DNA from: Pyronema omphalodes
Lineage: Eukaryota > Ascomycota > Pezizomycetes > Pezizales > Pyronemataceae
Assembly (NCBI GenBank): GCA_024516155.1
Contig: JAJJXM010000012.1
Span: 744,001 to 808,000 of the forward strand
Direction of reading: 5' to 3'
Length of the DNA: 64,000 nt
Shown: piece by piece, positions 12,092 to 24,685 of the stretch
Numbering within the stretch: the stretch's first letter is position 1
Layout: every line of letters begins with the position of its first letter
The notes under the pieces: model-generated
The model's input: only the letters and a program-made list of their open reading frames with translations
What the model was told of the DNA's origin: nothing
Database searches by the model: none
Position numbers and translations under genes: made by a program

Positions 12092-15000
12092 ATGGATTTC
12101 CAATTCCAAGTCAACGACATCGTGGATGTAAATGGAGTCAAGGGAATAGTCAGATTCTATGGACCGACAGAGTTCATGCCGGGAACTGATTGGGTGGGTG
12201 TTGAATTGGAAAGTCCCACGGGAAAAAATAATGGTACTGTTCAAGGGGTTCAGTATTTTACTTGTAGAGAGAAATATGGAATGTTTGTTAAACCTTCCAT
12301 GCCGAGATTAATTGAAAGACCGGTTGGAGGAGGAGGAGGAGGGAGGAAACAACCACAGCAGCCGCAAAGTCCCGCGCAGAGAAAACCTAGTGGAAGGGTA
12401 TGTTATCCTTGAAGCTGAAGATGATGGAGCTGCCGAAAGCTTACCGCCTACCTACCCACCCCCCATGGTGATGACGATGGCGAGAAAAAGCTTCACCACC
12501 CCCAGCTCAGACAACAAACCCCCCGATAAACCCCGCTAACATCCCCTCCACCAGCAGGAACCCGTCCGCCCACCCTCCTCCGCGCGCGGTGCCATCTCCA
12601 CACCCCCACTCCCCAGCGGCACCAGCACCCCACGTACCCAAACCCCCGTAACCCGCGGCCATGTCTCCACGCCTTCCCTCAGCGGTATCAGCGGTGTTCG
12701 CTCCCGTCCCGGTTCCATGGGTCCCCCCGCTCGTGCTCCCACCGCAACTAAACCCACCCCCTCGGTAACCACTACCGCCGCCCCCGCTGCTACCCCACCA
12801 TCCAGAAGTTCCACCGCCGCTTCTAATACCTCTGGCTCTACGACCCCCGTTAGTACCTCGGCTTCTAGGGTTAATCGTGTCTCCCTGAAACCGGGGCAGG
12901 TGGCGGGGCTGCAGAGGAAGGCGAGTGCTGAGAGTTCCGCGTCGCAGAGGAGTTCGCCGGATGGTTTGGTGGGGAGACAGAGGGGGGATACGATTACTAG
13001 TCAGTCGGCTGCTTTGGCTAGGGATGCGGCTAGGGAACAGAGGGAACAGAGGGAACAGAGACCGGTTATGAAGAGGAGGGAATCGTTGAGTCCGGGTGAT
13101 GCGGTGGTGATGGGGAAACCGAGACAGGGGTCGATAAGTCAGGGAGAGTTAACGGCGTTGAATAGAGAGAATGAAGACTTGAAATCGAAAATTAAGGTGC
13201 TGGAAAGAAAAAGACAGGAGGATAGAGAGAATTTGAAGAAAATGCAAAGACTGGAAGAGGAGAGGAATAAGTTTGAGGCGATTATTCAGAAACTGCAGCA
13301 GAAATATCAACCGATACAAGCTGAGGTGCTGGAGTTGAGAGAAAAGAATAAGGAGATGGAGAAGATTACGAGAGAGGCGGAGGAACAGAGAGATGATATG
13401 GAGGCGAGTTATGAAATGGCTACGCTGGATAGAGAAATGGCGGAACAGGAAAGTGAAGCGTATAAAGCGGAATTGGAGATTGTGAGAGGTCGCATGGAGG
13501 AATTGGAGGTTGAGATTGAAATCCTCAGAGAGGAGAATGAGGAGTTGTCTCAAGGCATGAGTCCCGAGGAGAAGACTTCCGCCGGTTGGTTGCAATTGGA
13601 GAAACAGAATGAACGACTAAAGGATGCTCTTTTGAGACTGAGAGAAATCACCTCCACCGCCGAAGAGGAGTTGAAGGCCGACAAAGCTTCCCTTGAAGAA
13701 GAAGTCCAGGAACTCCAGAAATACAAGGAGGACTACGAAAACATGGAAAGCGACCTTATCCAGAATAAGAAGGGAGTCGAGGAGCTTCGTGCGCAGTTAG
13801 AGGCCGCCCTTGGAGCCGAGGAAATGGTCGAGGAGTTGACGGAACAAAATATGAACCTCAGAGAACAAATCGACGAGTATAGAGCTATGATTGAGGACCT
13901 GGAATCGCTAAAGGAAATCTCTGATGAGCTTGAGATTAATCATATCGAGACTGAGAAACAGATGCAAGAAGACCTTGATTACAGAGACCTTATTTTGTTG
14001 GAGCAGGCAAAGAAGATCAGTGCTCTTGATGCATCTAATGAGGAGGCTGAATACACTATCACAAGGTTCAGAGATCTTGTTATGAACTTACAGTCGGATC
14101 TCGAGGATATGAAGGCTTCTAAACAACTCACGGAGACGGAAGCTACTGATCTTACCGCTAGATCAAGATCGATTTTCGATATCAATATGAAGCTTCAGAT
14201 CACTGCGGCAAAGGCTCAAAATAAGACTATTGATCTTGAGCTTAGAAAGTTAGAGGCAGAGGAAGCTATTGAGCACTTGAACATTGTCCAGGTATTTACC
14301 TCCTTGATACCCCCAGCTACCATTCTACTAACACCCTTAGATGTTCCTTCCCGACTCCTTCCATGAAGACCGCGACTCCGTCTCTGCCCTCCTCCGCTTC
14401 AAGCGCGTAGCCTTCAAAGCCGGCATGCTCCAAACCTTCGTCAAAGAGCGTCTAGCCCAAGTCGACAAATTCGACCACGGCAACGAACTCCAACTCATGG
14501 CAGCCTGCGAGATGTGTGATAAACTAACCTGGGTATCCGCCATGTGTGACCGTTTCGTCACCTGCATCTCCAGCTGCAGCGTCGAGCAATTTTCCCGATT
14601 CCAGGGTGCACTCTACGAACTCGATCCTGTTGAACGTGCCTTGAACGGATGGATTGAAGGACTCCGTCGTGATGAGTTGAATGAAAGAAACTGCGTCTCT
14701 GAACTCCAGAGAACTATGGCGCTAATGAGTCATCTTGGGGAAATTCACCTTAAGAATGACCTCGAAGGCTTTGCTTCGGATATGCATATGAGAGTCCTGA
14801 TGATGCAAACTCATATGGAATCCACCGCCGCTGCAGTTTCATTAATCAAACTCGCCATCCAGAAAAAACTACCAACCACCCCCGAAGATGAAGAAACCGC
14901 CTCTTCCTTCGCTAAAAAATCTGACGCCATCATCTCACAATCCCGTAACATTAAAGTCGTCGTCTCAAAGATCCTTCGTTCTTTGGATGACTTTCGACTC

Positions 15001-16251
15001 CGAAACCTTAGCATTGCAACAGATAAGAAAACCGCTTTTGAGGAATGTGAAGCCGCGGCTCAGAAATTGGCAACTTATATGCGAGCTGTTGGTGACGATG
15101 TTTACAATCTTCTTTTCCATGCCGCTGATGCTCCTGAACCTACCTGGCCGGATCTTTTGGAAACTATGTTCCGAACAACTGAACAAGTTCTTTCAATGTC
15201 GGAATCAGATATCTTCAACGCTGTATCAAAAGATCTTAGGAACCTTGGGGCCGCGTTATCGGATCTTGCAGCTGTGGCTACTGATATCGACATGACGGCG
15301 GAATTCGAAAAGGCTCCCCCACCATGGCAGGTCCGTGCCCTGGACCTAAAGAGCACTAAGGTCGTCAACATAGATATCGAAGAGGAGTTACGTCGTCTGA
15401 AATATGACATCCGTGAATCCGCCACGCAAATCAGGTTACGGGATCTAGCACTTGAAGAATCCGCCGTCAAGATTGAGCTACTAGAATCCAGAATGCGGAA
15501 TGTAACTAAGCAATCCGAACGTATCGAGGAACTAGAAAAACTCCTGCAAGAAGGTGGACAGAGAGAAAAAGACTTCTCGAAAGCGATAGAGGAGTTGAAT
15601 GAAGAAGTCCAGGCATTGGAAACTGAAGTCGGGAAATGGAGAAAGGCGGCGGAAGATAAACGAGCGGTTGGGGAAACTGATAGAGCGGGACAAGAACGGG
15701 CTGTTGCAACGGCTAGAGAGGTCGAAAGTCTAAAGAAGGAAATTATGAACCTTAAAGGTGCGGTGGAATTCTTTAGAGAGGAAGCTGCGGCGATTAGAAG
15801 ACGTGACCTCACGGCTCCGGATTCTTGGCTCCTTGAACCCCTCCTGGAAACTCCCGAGATGTTGGTGAGGAAATATGAAGCCCAACTCGCGAAAGAGGCT
15901 AGGGATGTCATGGGTGAACTCAGAAGCTTGGTGCTGGAAGAAAAGGTGGTCAAGATAAGTAGATCGAAGAAGGATATGAGGTGGAGACCCGTTAAGGAGA
16001 GCCCGAAATGGACTTGTGCAAGACAGAAGGAGAGATATGAGGCGGTGAAAGGATGGAAGGAGGATCTGTTGGGAAGGGTACAGGCACATACGGGCGGCCA
16101 GGAAAAGAAGAAGGCGGGTGAGGTAGGGAAGGTTAAGTTGAGGTTGCCCGAGGGTTGGACTAAGTTGCAGGGAGAACTGGATCGCGTTGTGGTTCATGAA
16201 CCGGAGAGTTGGGAGGAGTTGAGGGGTCAGCTCGGCGTTATGGATGTTTAG
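12092..16251 (+). CDS. dynactin p150Glued subunit (CAP-Gly, coiled coil)
   Basis: Largest dynactin subunit, linking cytoplasmic dynein to microtubule plus ends; called ro-3 in Neurospora and nudM in Aspergillus. Exons: 12092-12397, 12558-14291, 14341-16251; 1316 residues. Residues 1-72 form the CAP-Gly domain, with GTDWVGVELE and then GKNNGTVQGVQYF; the usual GKNDG is GKNNG here. Residues about 80-290 are Pro/Ser/Thr-rich and basic, probably disordered and microtubule-binding. A long coiled coil rich in Glu, Lys and Leu runs from about 296 to 670. After the exon 2-3 junction, the dynactin-specific region starts with LPDSFHEDRDSVSALLRFKR and continues through HGNELQLMAACEMCDKL. A second coiled coil lies at about 1020-1150. 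The first intron ends in tandem CAG acceptors (12554 or 12557), so one glutamine is optional. A GCGAAG minisatellite starts just after the stop. Confidence 0.96.
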
Positions 16252-16256
16252 AAGAT

Positions 16257-16357
16257 GTGGTGATGAAGCGACTGCGAAGCGACTGCGAAGCGATGGTGAA
16301 GCGAAGGTGAAGCGATGGCGAAGCCGGAGCGAAGCCAGAGCGAAGCCGAGGCAAAGC
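16257..16357. repeat. GCGAAG minisatellite after the p150 stop
   Basis: Imperfect tandem copies of a 9-12 bp unit built on GCGAAGCGA (variants GGTGAAGCGA and GAGCGAAGCC) start within about 10 bases of the dynactin stop codon. They lie inside the presumed 3' untranslated region. Confidence 0.75.
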
Positions 16358-17744
16358 AGTGAAGTTACGAGAGGCATGCCGACATGGCTGTATGTTTTAA
16401 TGGCGTTTTCTTTTTTCTTTTCTTAATTCTTATTTTTTCCCCCCTTGTTTTCCCTTTTCCTTTTTGAGCGAGCGTGCGGCGGTTTTTATTTTGTTTATGT
16501 AGAGAAATGTTGTTTTGTGCTTTTCTTTGTTTTTTTGGGAAGCGGATATGACCTGCTTTTTATGGGGTTGTGTTTTTTTTTGATGTTATTTTGAACTTGT
16601 TGAGGACTTGTTGAGGACTTATACAATACAATACCATGATTCTGATGTTGAAACTTGAATTACATTGCGTTGCGTTGCAGTGCATGGAAAATTGGTTCTT
16701 TTTGACTTCTTTTGATTTCTTCTGACTTCTTCTGACTTCTTCTGGCCTCTTTTCACTTTTGACTTTTTTGTGAGAAATTTTGAGAACATTTGAGAACATT
16801 TAAGTTCGTGAATTCAGATCATGAAGTGAAATCTTGAAATCTTGAAATTTTTGAAAGCTATGTTGCGCTTGGTGAGCAATGGCTTTGGTATAGTTCGTGT
16901 AGAAATTATTATCAGTTTTCCGATGTTGGATTGATATTGATTTGGGAATAATGGCTTGGTCGATTGGTTTTGGTTGATTGATTGGTTTTATGTAGGAGTG
17001 TAGTAGGATTTTATATTATTGATATTAAAGACTTGAAGAAAGAACGTCGCAGGGTGTATATGGAATTTGAAATGTATTTGATTATTTGATTACTTAATCC
17101 AATAATATACGTTCTTGAGAATATTAATATCTTACATGCACTATGTGATTAATTATCAACTTTTTTTTTATTTATAAGTGAAACCGGGGGATGAGAAAAG
17201 TGTTAAAATACAGCGGGAGGATCTATCTGGATCTTGTGATTACATAGTCGGTAATGATTGGGATTTGGGATTTGGGATCCGAGGTTCGGGATTGGATACA
17301 TAGTCTTGCTGTGGGTATAAGGTTTTGTATGAACCATGGAAACTCTGAGGTGAGTTCTAAGTGCTCTAAGATACGATGTTGTTCTGGAAATCTGCTTATA
17401 TACGAAAAATTGGAGGTTTGGCTGGTGAAGAATACCATTGTAACCCTATGGAGACAAAATATGGACTGGTTCACTAAGTGGTTTGGGTTATGCTCTTATA
17501 TATTATCATTTCTTTTCTTTTAAGCAAAGATGGAGCTATACTAACCAGGGAAATAAGTTGGTGTTAAATCCCTCGTGGTGGAAAGGAAAAAGATGATGCG
17601 CTATGTTGATAAGTTCACGGGAGATCTCCGATTGTAATGCATGAACTGGCCTGTGAACTTAACGGGATGAAACAAAGCTATTCGGCCTGGGTTGGACTTA
17701 CTTGGTTCTTGCCATTTGTAGTTGCTCGGGTTCACGGGTGTCTC

Positions 17745-17835
17745 GGGTTTCTAAGGCTTCCTAGGCTTCCTAGGTTCTCAAGGTTCCTAAGGGTTCCCAG
17801 GTTTCCTAGGTTTCCCAGGTTCCCAAGGTTTCCCC
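17745..17835. repeat. degenerate GGTTTCCTA repeat array
   Basis: About ten imperfect copies of an 8-10 bp unit such as GGTTTCCTA, GGCTTCCTA and GGTTCCCAA. It looks like a diverged relative of the perfect TAGGTTTC array at 45505-45711. Confidence 0.7.
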
Positions 17836-18880
17836 CGTCTCCTAGCCTTCGGGGGTGTCTCAACCAGAGAGGTTCAGCGAGTGATGACCTTATGCCCGAT
17901 CTCGTCCCTCATCAGATGCAAATGCCATGACGTCGATCTGATCTACTAATACGCGAAGTTGGACGCGCCAATGCTGATGCTCCCTACTCAACTCCTCTTA
18001 GGATTCGATGCCCCTTCATCCCTTGGCTTCGAAAGAGTCAGGGAGAACTGGAACCACGTTACAACGCATATGGATTGGCGTGAAATCTTGCGGCGCAATG
18101 ACCGCATGCTCCGCTTGTGTTTAATTGCTCCCGGAAAATATCATATCCTAACGGTTGTTTTAATGCGCTTGTTATGGGTATGGCAGCTATCACATCCCCC
18201 TACCCCCCCTCCTAGTACAGTGGCTTTTCAGGGATTTAACCCCGTGACTTGCCTTATATTCTCTCACCTTAACTTGAATTCTTTGCTCCTTGGTTCGCAA
18301 AGAAGGCTCAACAAGCCTGTCTGTCATGTCGATATAATTCTCATCGATTCGCCGTACATACCTTCATCCCCGAGTTTCACAAAGCTGCAGATAAAGCGTT
18401 AATCACTGCTATAGGTGCAGATTTGACCAACCGAATTTGTTCAGCTGCATATATATCATTGACTCTACACAAGGCAACGCGCAAGGCGATTTCGACGGAA
18501 AGAAAAACCTATATCAAGACACAGACGAAGCTTAAAGAAAAAATTCCTAAACAAAGCCAACCGGCAGTCTACGTTATTTTGGTAATACATAGAAAAGGTA
18601 CGTTCCTTTCAATCCAATTGAATTTAAATCATATAATCACGAGACGACGGTTGGAACCTGCGAGAATAACAACAAAATGGCCCTAAAATATGCATTGGCT
18701 TCCCAAAGGTCTTGTCTTGGTGATGGAGCGAAAACTATTAAGCTCCATTTTAGCGAGCACCAACAGAAGCTTATCTCCTTCTATTTGTTCATTCGCTCGC
18801 TCACCTCACTGAGCACTCTCTTTCTGGGCTTCCTTGGCTAGCCACTAACCACCAACCATTTCAATGATCCCTCGCTAATT

Positions 18881-20853
18881 ATGGGCGCCAGGAAGCTTCT
18901 CTGCCTTAGAAGGCGCCGACAGACTCTTCCTCCTCCTCCTTCTTCTGACACTACTTCTACTCCTCCAGTACCTACTACCCCTCAACCAAGGAAACAGAGT
19001 ATTCCACTTCTTTATCGTCGCAGGGCTTTTGCGATTCCGGAACTCGATATGGTGGCGGGAAGAACTCCTTCAAGCGCCTGGCAGGCTGTCGCTGCAAAGG
19101 TTGTCAGTGCGAACAGAAAAAGAAGGGGTCTGGGGAAGGAGGTGAGGATTGAGGATTTTAGGGTTGAGGAACTAGGTGGACGAGCGGGTCAATCGGTTTT
19201 TGGCCCGGTGTCAATGTTTAATGGTATATTCCGAAAAAAAAAAGAGGAGAAAATAAAAACATAACTGATCAAGAGTAGGACAAGTAACATTCCGGGTCAA
19301 GAAACCACTAAAGGGAATCACGGTATCGGTAACATGGGCTGGAACTACAGAAATCGAAGGGAAACCTATAAGGTTTATTTCAGCGGATACCAACGTGTAT
19401 CAGGGTGGTGAGTGGAGATGTCTTTTTTTTTTTTTTTTTTTTACAATAAAACAAGGCTGATAACAAAATAGATCTCATCAAAGAAGGATTTCGCAGCTTT
19501 CTGTTCGCGTTTAAGTTTCCGCACATTAATCTGCCCCCGACTTCAGAAAATCCTTTGATCCAATACACCTTTCAAGCGAAACTGGCAGTCGATAATCGTC
19601 CCGACTCAAAGGAGACTCTACCGTTCAGTCACACCACGGAAATTATGGAGTACCGGACCAAGCCTCTCCGAATCAGTTTCATTCCCTACATCGACCCGTC
19701 ATTACAGCTTCCTCCGCTATTCAGAAAGCCCTCCGTCCACAAGAAGCAGCGATCAATTTCCTCATCTCCTCGCTCCTCCCACAGCGCCGGAAAACGGCCT
19801 GAGAATAGAAGCCCACAGACCATACTACCTCCTGGCTCTCCGGCAGCGGTTGGAAGTTCCAGTGGTAGTAGAATCCCAAAGATGCGCGGACCAAAGCTCA
19901 CCCTTACTACGGCTGATCTTGATCCTATAATAACTGTTAGCGACCATTCAACACCATTTATTGAGAAACCATATATATCAACCCTTTCATCAGCCATTAC
20001 ACGCTCCTTTAGTCTTGTTGGCGATAATGATGAAACAATTGCCAAGCTTACCGTCGATTTGCCGGTCTCCCGCTTCTTACCTGCCGAACCCGTCAAAATA
20101 AACCTAATTATAACAGTCAACGATGGTGTTCCACTTCCCAAAGGCCTTGGGGCTCGTATTATCGAAACTCGCGGCTTGGTAGAAGAATCACCCGACGGAG
20201 AGCCCATTGAGCAAAACCCGGACGAAGATCTTGACGAAGACATGACGAAGCCTCCGCTCAGAGTAAAAACTGTTGGAAAAGAGCAAATGCGGGTTCTTAC
20301 TAGTGAAAAGCTCCTGCTGCCGCGGGTATCCAATACCAATGAGCTTCGGCAATCATTCTCGATAGTTTTACCCGACTTCCAAACCTTCATCGCAGATTCA
20401 TTACTTCCAACAGCGGTCCTACCACTCGGAAATCCTTCCCAAGATATCGATTCACCATTAACCCCAAACACCGATATCAGCGGCAAAACATACGATGCAG
20501 ATTTTCATAGAGTCAAGCGAGCTCATGAACTATATTTCCGTGTTCATCACTTGATTCAAATCACAGTCCCGATGCCCTCCGGAAGCCATTGGTATAACAC
20601 GGCTAAGGGCCTTGGAGAGCTAGAGGTTACTGTTCCAATTATTTTGGGAAATAAAAAACCAAGATCTACTACTGCACAGTTTAAACAGTCTGCGGGAAGT
20701 ACTATGCCGGAAATTAGAATTTTCGGAAGCGATGAACAGACAGCTGCAACTACTAGTTCGAATGCTACAACAACCCAGAGTAGAACTTGGACGGAAATGA
20801 ATTATGGAACGCTAAGAGATGAAACTGTAAGACCGGGTTTTGTGGACGATTGA
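18881..20853 (+). CDS. arrestin-fold protein (fungal arrestin-like)
   Basis: Probable alpha-arrestin-type adaptor, a family that in fungi often recruits ubiquitin ligases to membrane transporters. Exons: 18881-19223, 19279-19407, 19472-20853; 617 residues. Residues 1-75 are basic and Pro-rich. The arrestin N-domain pattern follows across the three exons: FNGQVTFRVKKPLKGITVSV, then a strand with IRFISADTNVYQGG, then EGFRSFLFAFKFPHINLPPTS and the LIQYTFQAKLAVD strand. The middle (about 185-260) is a Ser/Pro-rich linker, and a second beta-rich part resembling the arrestin C-domain runs from about 270 to 545. I see no PPxY motif, which WW-domain ligases of the Rsp5 type normally bind, so its partner is unclear. 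Intron 2 carries a run of 20 T. Intron 1 ends GAGTAG, so the acceptor could also lie 3 bases upstream. The family call rests on fold pattern; function is inferred. Confidence 0.8.
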
Positions 20854-21869
20854 TTTATTTTAGGTTGGGATGGGAAAAAGGACAGGCCTTTTAACCTTGT
20901 AGCTTTTAAGGCAAAATACCGCATTTGGAATGATGAAATCTCTGGGAATCTTGGATCTCTTGGTGGACAGGGAAGCTCCGGATCGGGTTATAGGATGAAA
21001 CTTGAGGCGGAAATTTTAGGGTAGCAGGTGATGGTATCGGCTTTTGCTTTTTTTTCTTGTTTTTCTTTCTTTTCTTTATTTTTTTATTTTTTTCGTTTCT
21101 TTTTTTTTTTCTTTTTTCTTTTTGATTGATTGATGATGATGACGGTAGTATTCTTTTTTAACTATCTTTTTAGCTATTTTTCTTTGTACCTTTTGCTTCT
21201 TTTTTTTGTTGTGGCTGCGACTTAGCTTTTAGAGGTTTACTTGGGGCGTTGTATTTTCTGGGGAAATAGTAATAGGGGAAACTTGTGGTTTGTGGCTTGT
21301 GGCTTGTAGCTTAACGCTTGTGGTTGCGGTTTGTCGACTGGGGATAATGGGTGATAAGTACTTGAGCTGCTTGGTTTTTATTTACTATCTCAGAGGGGAA
21401 AAGTGGGAAGGAGTTTCTTTCATAAAGCATATTTGGTTGTTAGTAGTCTCAATATTTTTTCCCCCGGGTGCAGGATTTGGAAATTTTTATGTTGCGTTGT
21501 ATTATAATTATTTCTTTCTTATTGTTGCTGTGTTGGACTGGTTGAATTTTTGAGTTGGACAATTATTGATTGTTGGATGTTGAATACTTGAATATTGGAT
21601 GTTGGATATTGATGTAATGCATTTCGGAGTTATATTTTAATCTATTATATTTTAATCTATTATTATTTTTTTATGCTGGTATTATATATTATTTTATAGT
21701 TTAAATTGAGATAATATTTTATTTCTATAAGAAAACGCAAAGATGCATAGCAAGTGAATCGTGATGGATATACGTATACCAAATGACATATATAATCAAG
21801 TAGCTAACTGTCGGTTGGTTGATTGATTGGTCGAGTACCAGTATTAACATATAGTTAGATATGACGAGT

Positions 21870-21948
21870 GGTTGGGGGGTTGGGTAGTTGGGTAGTTGGG
21901 TAGTTGGGGGGTTGGGTAGTTGGGGGGTTGGGTAGTTGGGTAGTTGGT
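21870..21948 (+). repeat. GGGTAGTT tandem array, G-rich strand
   Basis: About ten 8-bp units GGGTAGTT with interspersed GGGGGGTT variants. Four or more G-triplets at regular spacing give G-quadruplex potential on the + strand. Confidence 0.85.
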
Positions 21949-24094
21949 TACTTTTTGTTATAATTTACGGTAGATTAGTAGATTAGTAAACAAACCTGAC
22001 TTTTTTTGGTTGGCCGGTCGGTGATAGGTCTTAGGGTACACTCCCCGCCCCCTTGGGGATGCGGATGATGCAAGAGTCTGAGGGATACGGAGGATGCCAG
22101 AGTCTGCGAGGGATGCAAGATTCCGGGAGAGGGGGGGATTGGTTATCGCATATTTAAACCCAAAACTCCATTTTCTTTTCTTTTCTTTTCTTTCCCGTAA
22201 GCGATAAGCTTCATTATCATGATCTACTGAATAGCGATCTCAATCTAGATATCCGGATATATAAATACACACACACATATATATATATATAGAGTAACTA
22301 CAAACAGGAAGAGGAAGACTCAACAGGGAGGAAATAATAGGGAAAATAATTCATCGAATAAAGAAAGAAAGGAAACCAATTACACTCTCTGCTCCGATGA
22401 CCGAACTATTTCTCTATATCTCACGCTTTCAGCATCTGCCCAACCCCCATCATCCCCTTGGGAACCCTGGGATCCACTGGCTCCTGCATTTTCCGATCTT
22501 CAAATACTTCCCATCTATCAACACAAGCCACCATATCTTATAGAATCGTAGACAAGTTACAACTCACTTCCAAAACAGCAACTCCTCGAGTGGAGTGCTC
22601 AGTGCATGTTCCGAAATCTCCGAAAACACACAATAAATAACGATTATCCCAACCATAACCAAAACATAATACCAAAAACAACACCATCATCCGATGCTAT
22701 CTAAGCCAAGGGGGTTAACAAATACATTGACGAAAATCACTAATCTTCCATTTAGCTGATCCATCGTAATTGTAATTCTTTGTTTTCTACAATGATTGAT
22801 AGTGTTGGGGAAGATAAAAATCATAACATCTACGCTAGTCACTAGATGGGTTATAAGTCAACACATTATACATACCCAGCCACCCGTGACAATTGGCTAA
22901 GAGATTTATTTTCTTGAATTCTGGATTATATATAGTGTCTTTTTGTTTTTGATTTCAAAATCAATGAAGAAGTAAGTAAGTAAGTTAGTCACAAGAATGA
23001 TGAATCGGCGCCATCTCCCCCATTCACTAGCTAAAGTCTAACTTTGATAACTTATCCCCCTCTGTATGATATTTCACTAGCTAATATCCGTCTCGGGGTT
23101 TTCAGAACCAAAAACCTCGGATTTTCTGAGATTTAATACAGGAGTAAAAATTGAAGATAACTTGGAATCTGCTGAGACTAATTAATTACTTTTCATATCA
23201 AAAGTTGAATATGGATGTGGGGGTGCTGGTTAAATGTGGTGTATAGAGACTAATGTCTACAATAAAACTCTAGAATCTGGGGAATGATTTCAGTTGTGAG
23301 ATCATCATAGGATTGGATTTTCTGGCTTCAGGGTGCTGATGGCTTCGTCAATAAAGAGATACTAGAGAATTGGAGGTTATGATGGTAATATGTGATTAAT
23401 ATACACACACCCTCTCTTTGGGATTTTAATATGATAGATGTGATTTTCCACTGATTGAATTATTGGGTTATTTTTCCTGATACCCATCAATACACAATGA
23501 TTATAACCTGTAGTTTCTCTGATACATATCTGCATATGTATATACAGATGATACACCATTGCCTTACGTATGTATACTGTATACTCAATACTCAGTACTC
23601 AATACTGAAAGTATCAACACCGCACCTGCGATTCTGATTCTTGGAATGAAACAGAAATATCATCGTCTTCGTCCATGTGTGTCGTCAGATGTATACACAA
23701 CTTACAATTGATGACGATGCAGGTATGTAGCCAGCTGAGAGCCCGCAGGGAAATCATATATAACTTCAACCTACTTGACCCAACAAAATAAGACATAAGA
23801 CATAGGACATAAGGCATATAAAGGCATTATAAAATCAAGCTGTACCCAAGTCCCCAAATACCCAAGTACAGCTCTCCAATCTTCCCACCCCCTCCTCCAC
23901 ATCTCTCTCAAAATATCCAAACTTCCATCCTCACTAATGCACCACACAGCACAAGCAAGCAATTCTTTTTATTTCAAAAAAAGATCAAAGTTCCTTTTCA
24001 CTTTCGGCTCGGTTTGACGCTCGCTTAACCCACTGAAAACAATATGACTGGTTAACAAGTAACACGCGTGCCGGTATCGAAGAAAGTGCGGGAT

Positions 24095-24298
24095 GGGGGG
24101 GGGGGGTTATATATATAATAAAAAAAAAAAAAAAAAAAAAAAATTCACCGCCCGATGGGAATGATACGCTAGTGGTAAGGGTTGGCTAGCCGCTGTTTAG
24201 GTGAACGGTGAATAGTGCAGTGTACTAACCACCCCCCCCCCCCCCACCCCCCCCACCCCCCACCCCCCCACCCCCCACCCACCCACCCACCCCACCCC
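24095..24298. repeat. homopolymer cluster: G12, A24, C-rich
   Basis: A run of 12 G (24095-24106), a run of 24 A (24120-24143) and a C-rich stretch with runs of 6-14 C broken by single A (24229-24298) occur within about 200 bases. Lengths in such runs are prone to sequencing and assembly error. Confidence 0.85.
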
Positions 24299-24685
24299 GG
24301 TAACACATACTGTACCCCTGTCATATCAGATGTCAGAGCGTGGATCATAGTGAACGCGAGCTTATATGACGTCTATGGACTGGTCGCAGTCGCAGTCGCA
24401 GTCGCATATCAACTACATACACCTCCAGCAGCAAAGTCAACTTACATATCTTTGAGAGGAAAGCTTGATCGGTTGGAAGGTTTAAAGTCTACTCACGGTA
24501 TCGCTATACCGTCGTATCGCCATATCGCCATATCACCGTATCGCTATACCGCCATACCGCTATATCTCTCCCTAACAAACCTCTCCCTAACAAACCTCCA
24601 ACCCCCGACGGGCTACATATCATCACCATCATCACGCACACTTCCCCCCTCATCCCCCCTCCCCCCCCCCCCCCCCCCAGCACCA

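Larger units (their letters stand above)
16252..18880. other. intergenic with minisatellites
   Basis: About 2.6 kb without a convincing gene. It contains the GCGAAG minisatellite at 16257-16357, T-rich tracts at 16405-16590, a TGACTTCTTC repeat at 16708-16760 and a degenerate GGTTTCCTAGG array at 17745-17835. Frames of 97 and 147 codons at 17637-17930 and 17959-18402 have no recognisable features. Confidence 0.55.
20854..24685. other. long intergenic region, repeat-bearing
   Basis: About 3.8 kb. T-rich tracts at 21045-21125 follow the arrestin gene. A GGGTAGTT array lies at 21870-21948, AC and AT dinucleotide runs at 22266-22292, and long G, A and C homopolymers at 24095-24298. Frames present are short and lack family features. 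The last 500 bases include the leader of the FRA10AC1-like gene. Confidence 0.55.

Noticed and set aside
15102..15953. 283-codon open frame antisense to dynactin p150
   Set aside because: Mirror of the coiled-coil coding sequence (Ser/Leu/Arg-rich), with no independent features.
24215..24685. 157-codon N-terminal extension of the FRA10AC1-like protein
   Set aside because: It begins in a poly-C tract coding only Pro/His and continues through microsatellite-like sequence; the family domain starts after the ATG at 24686.
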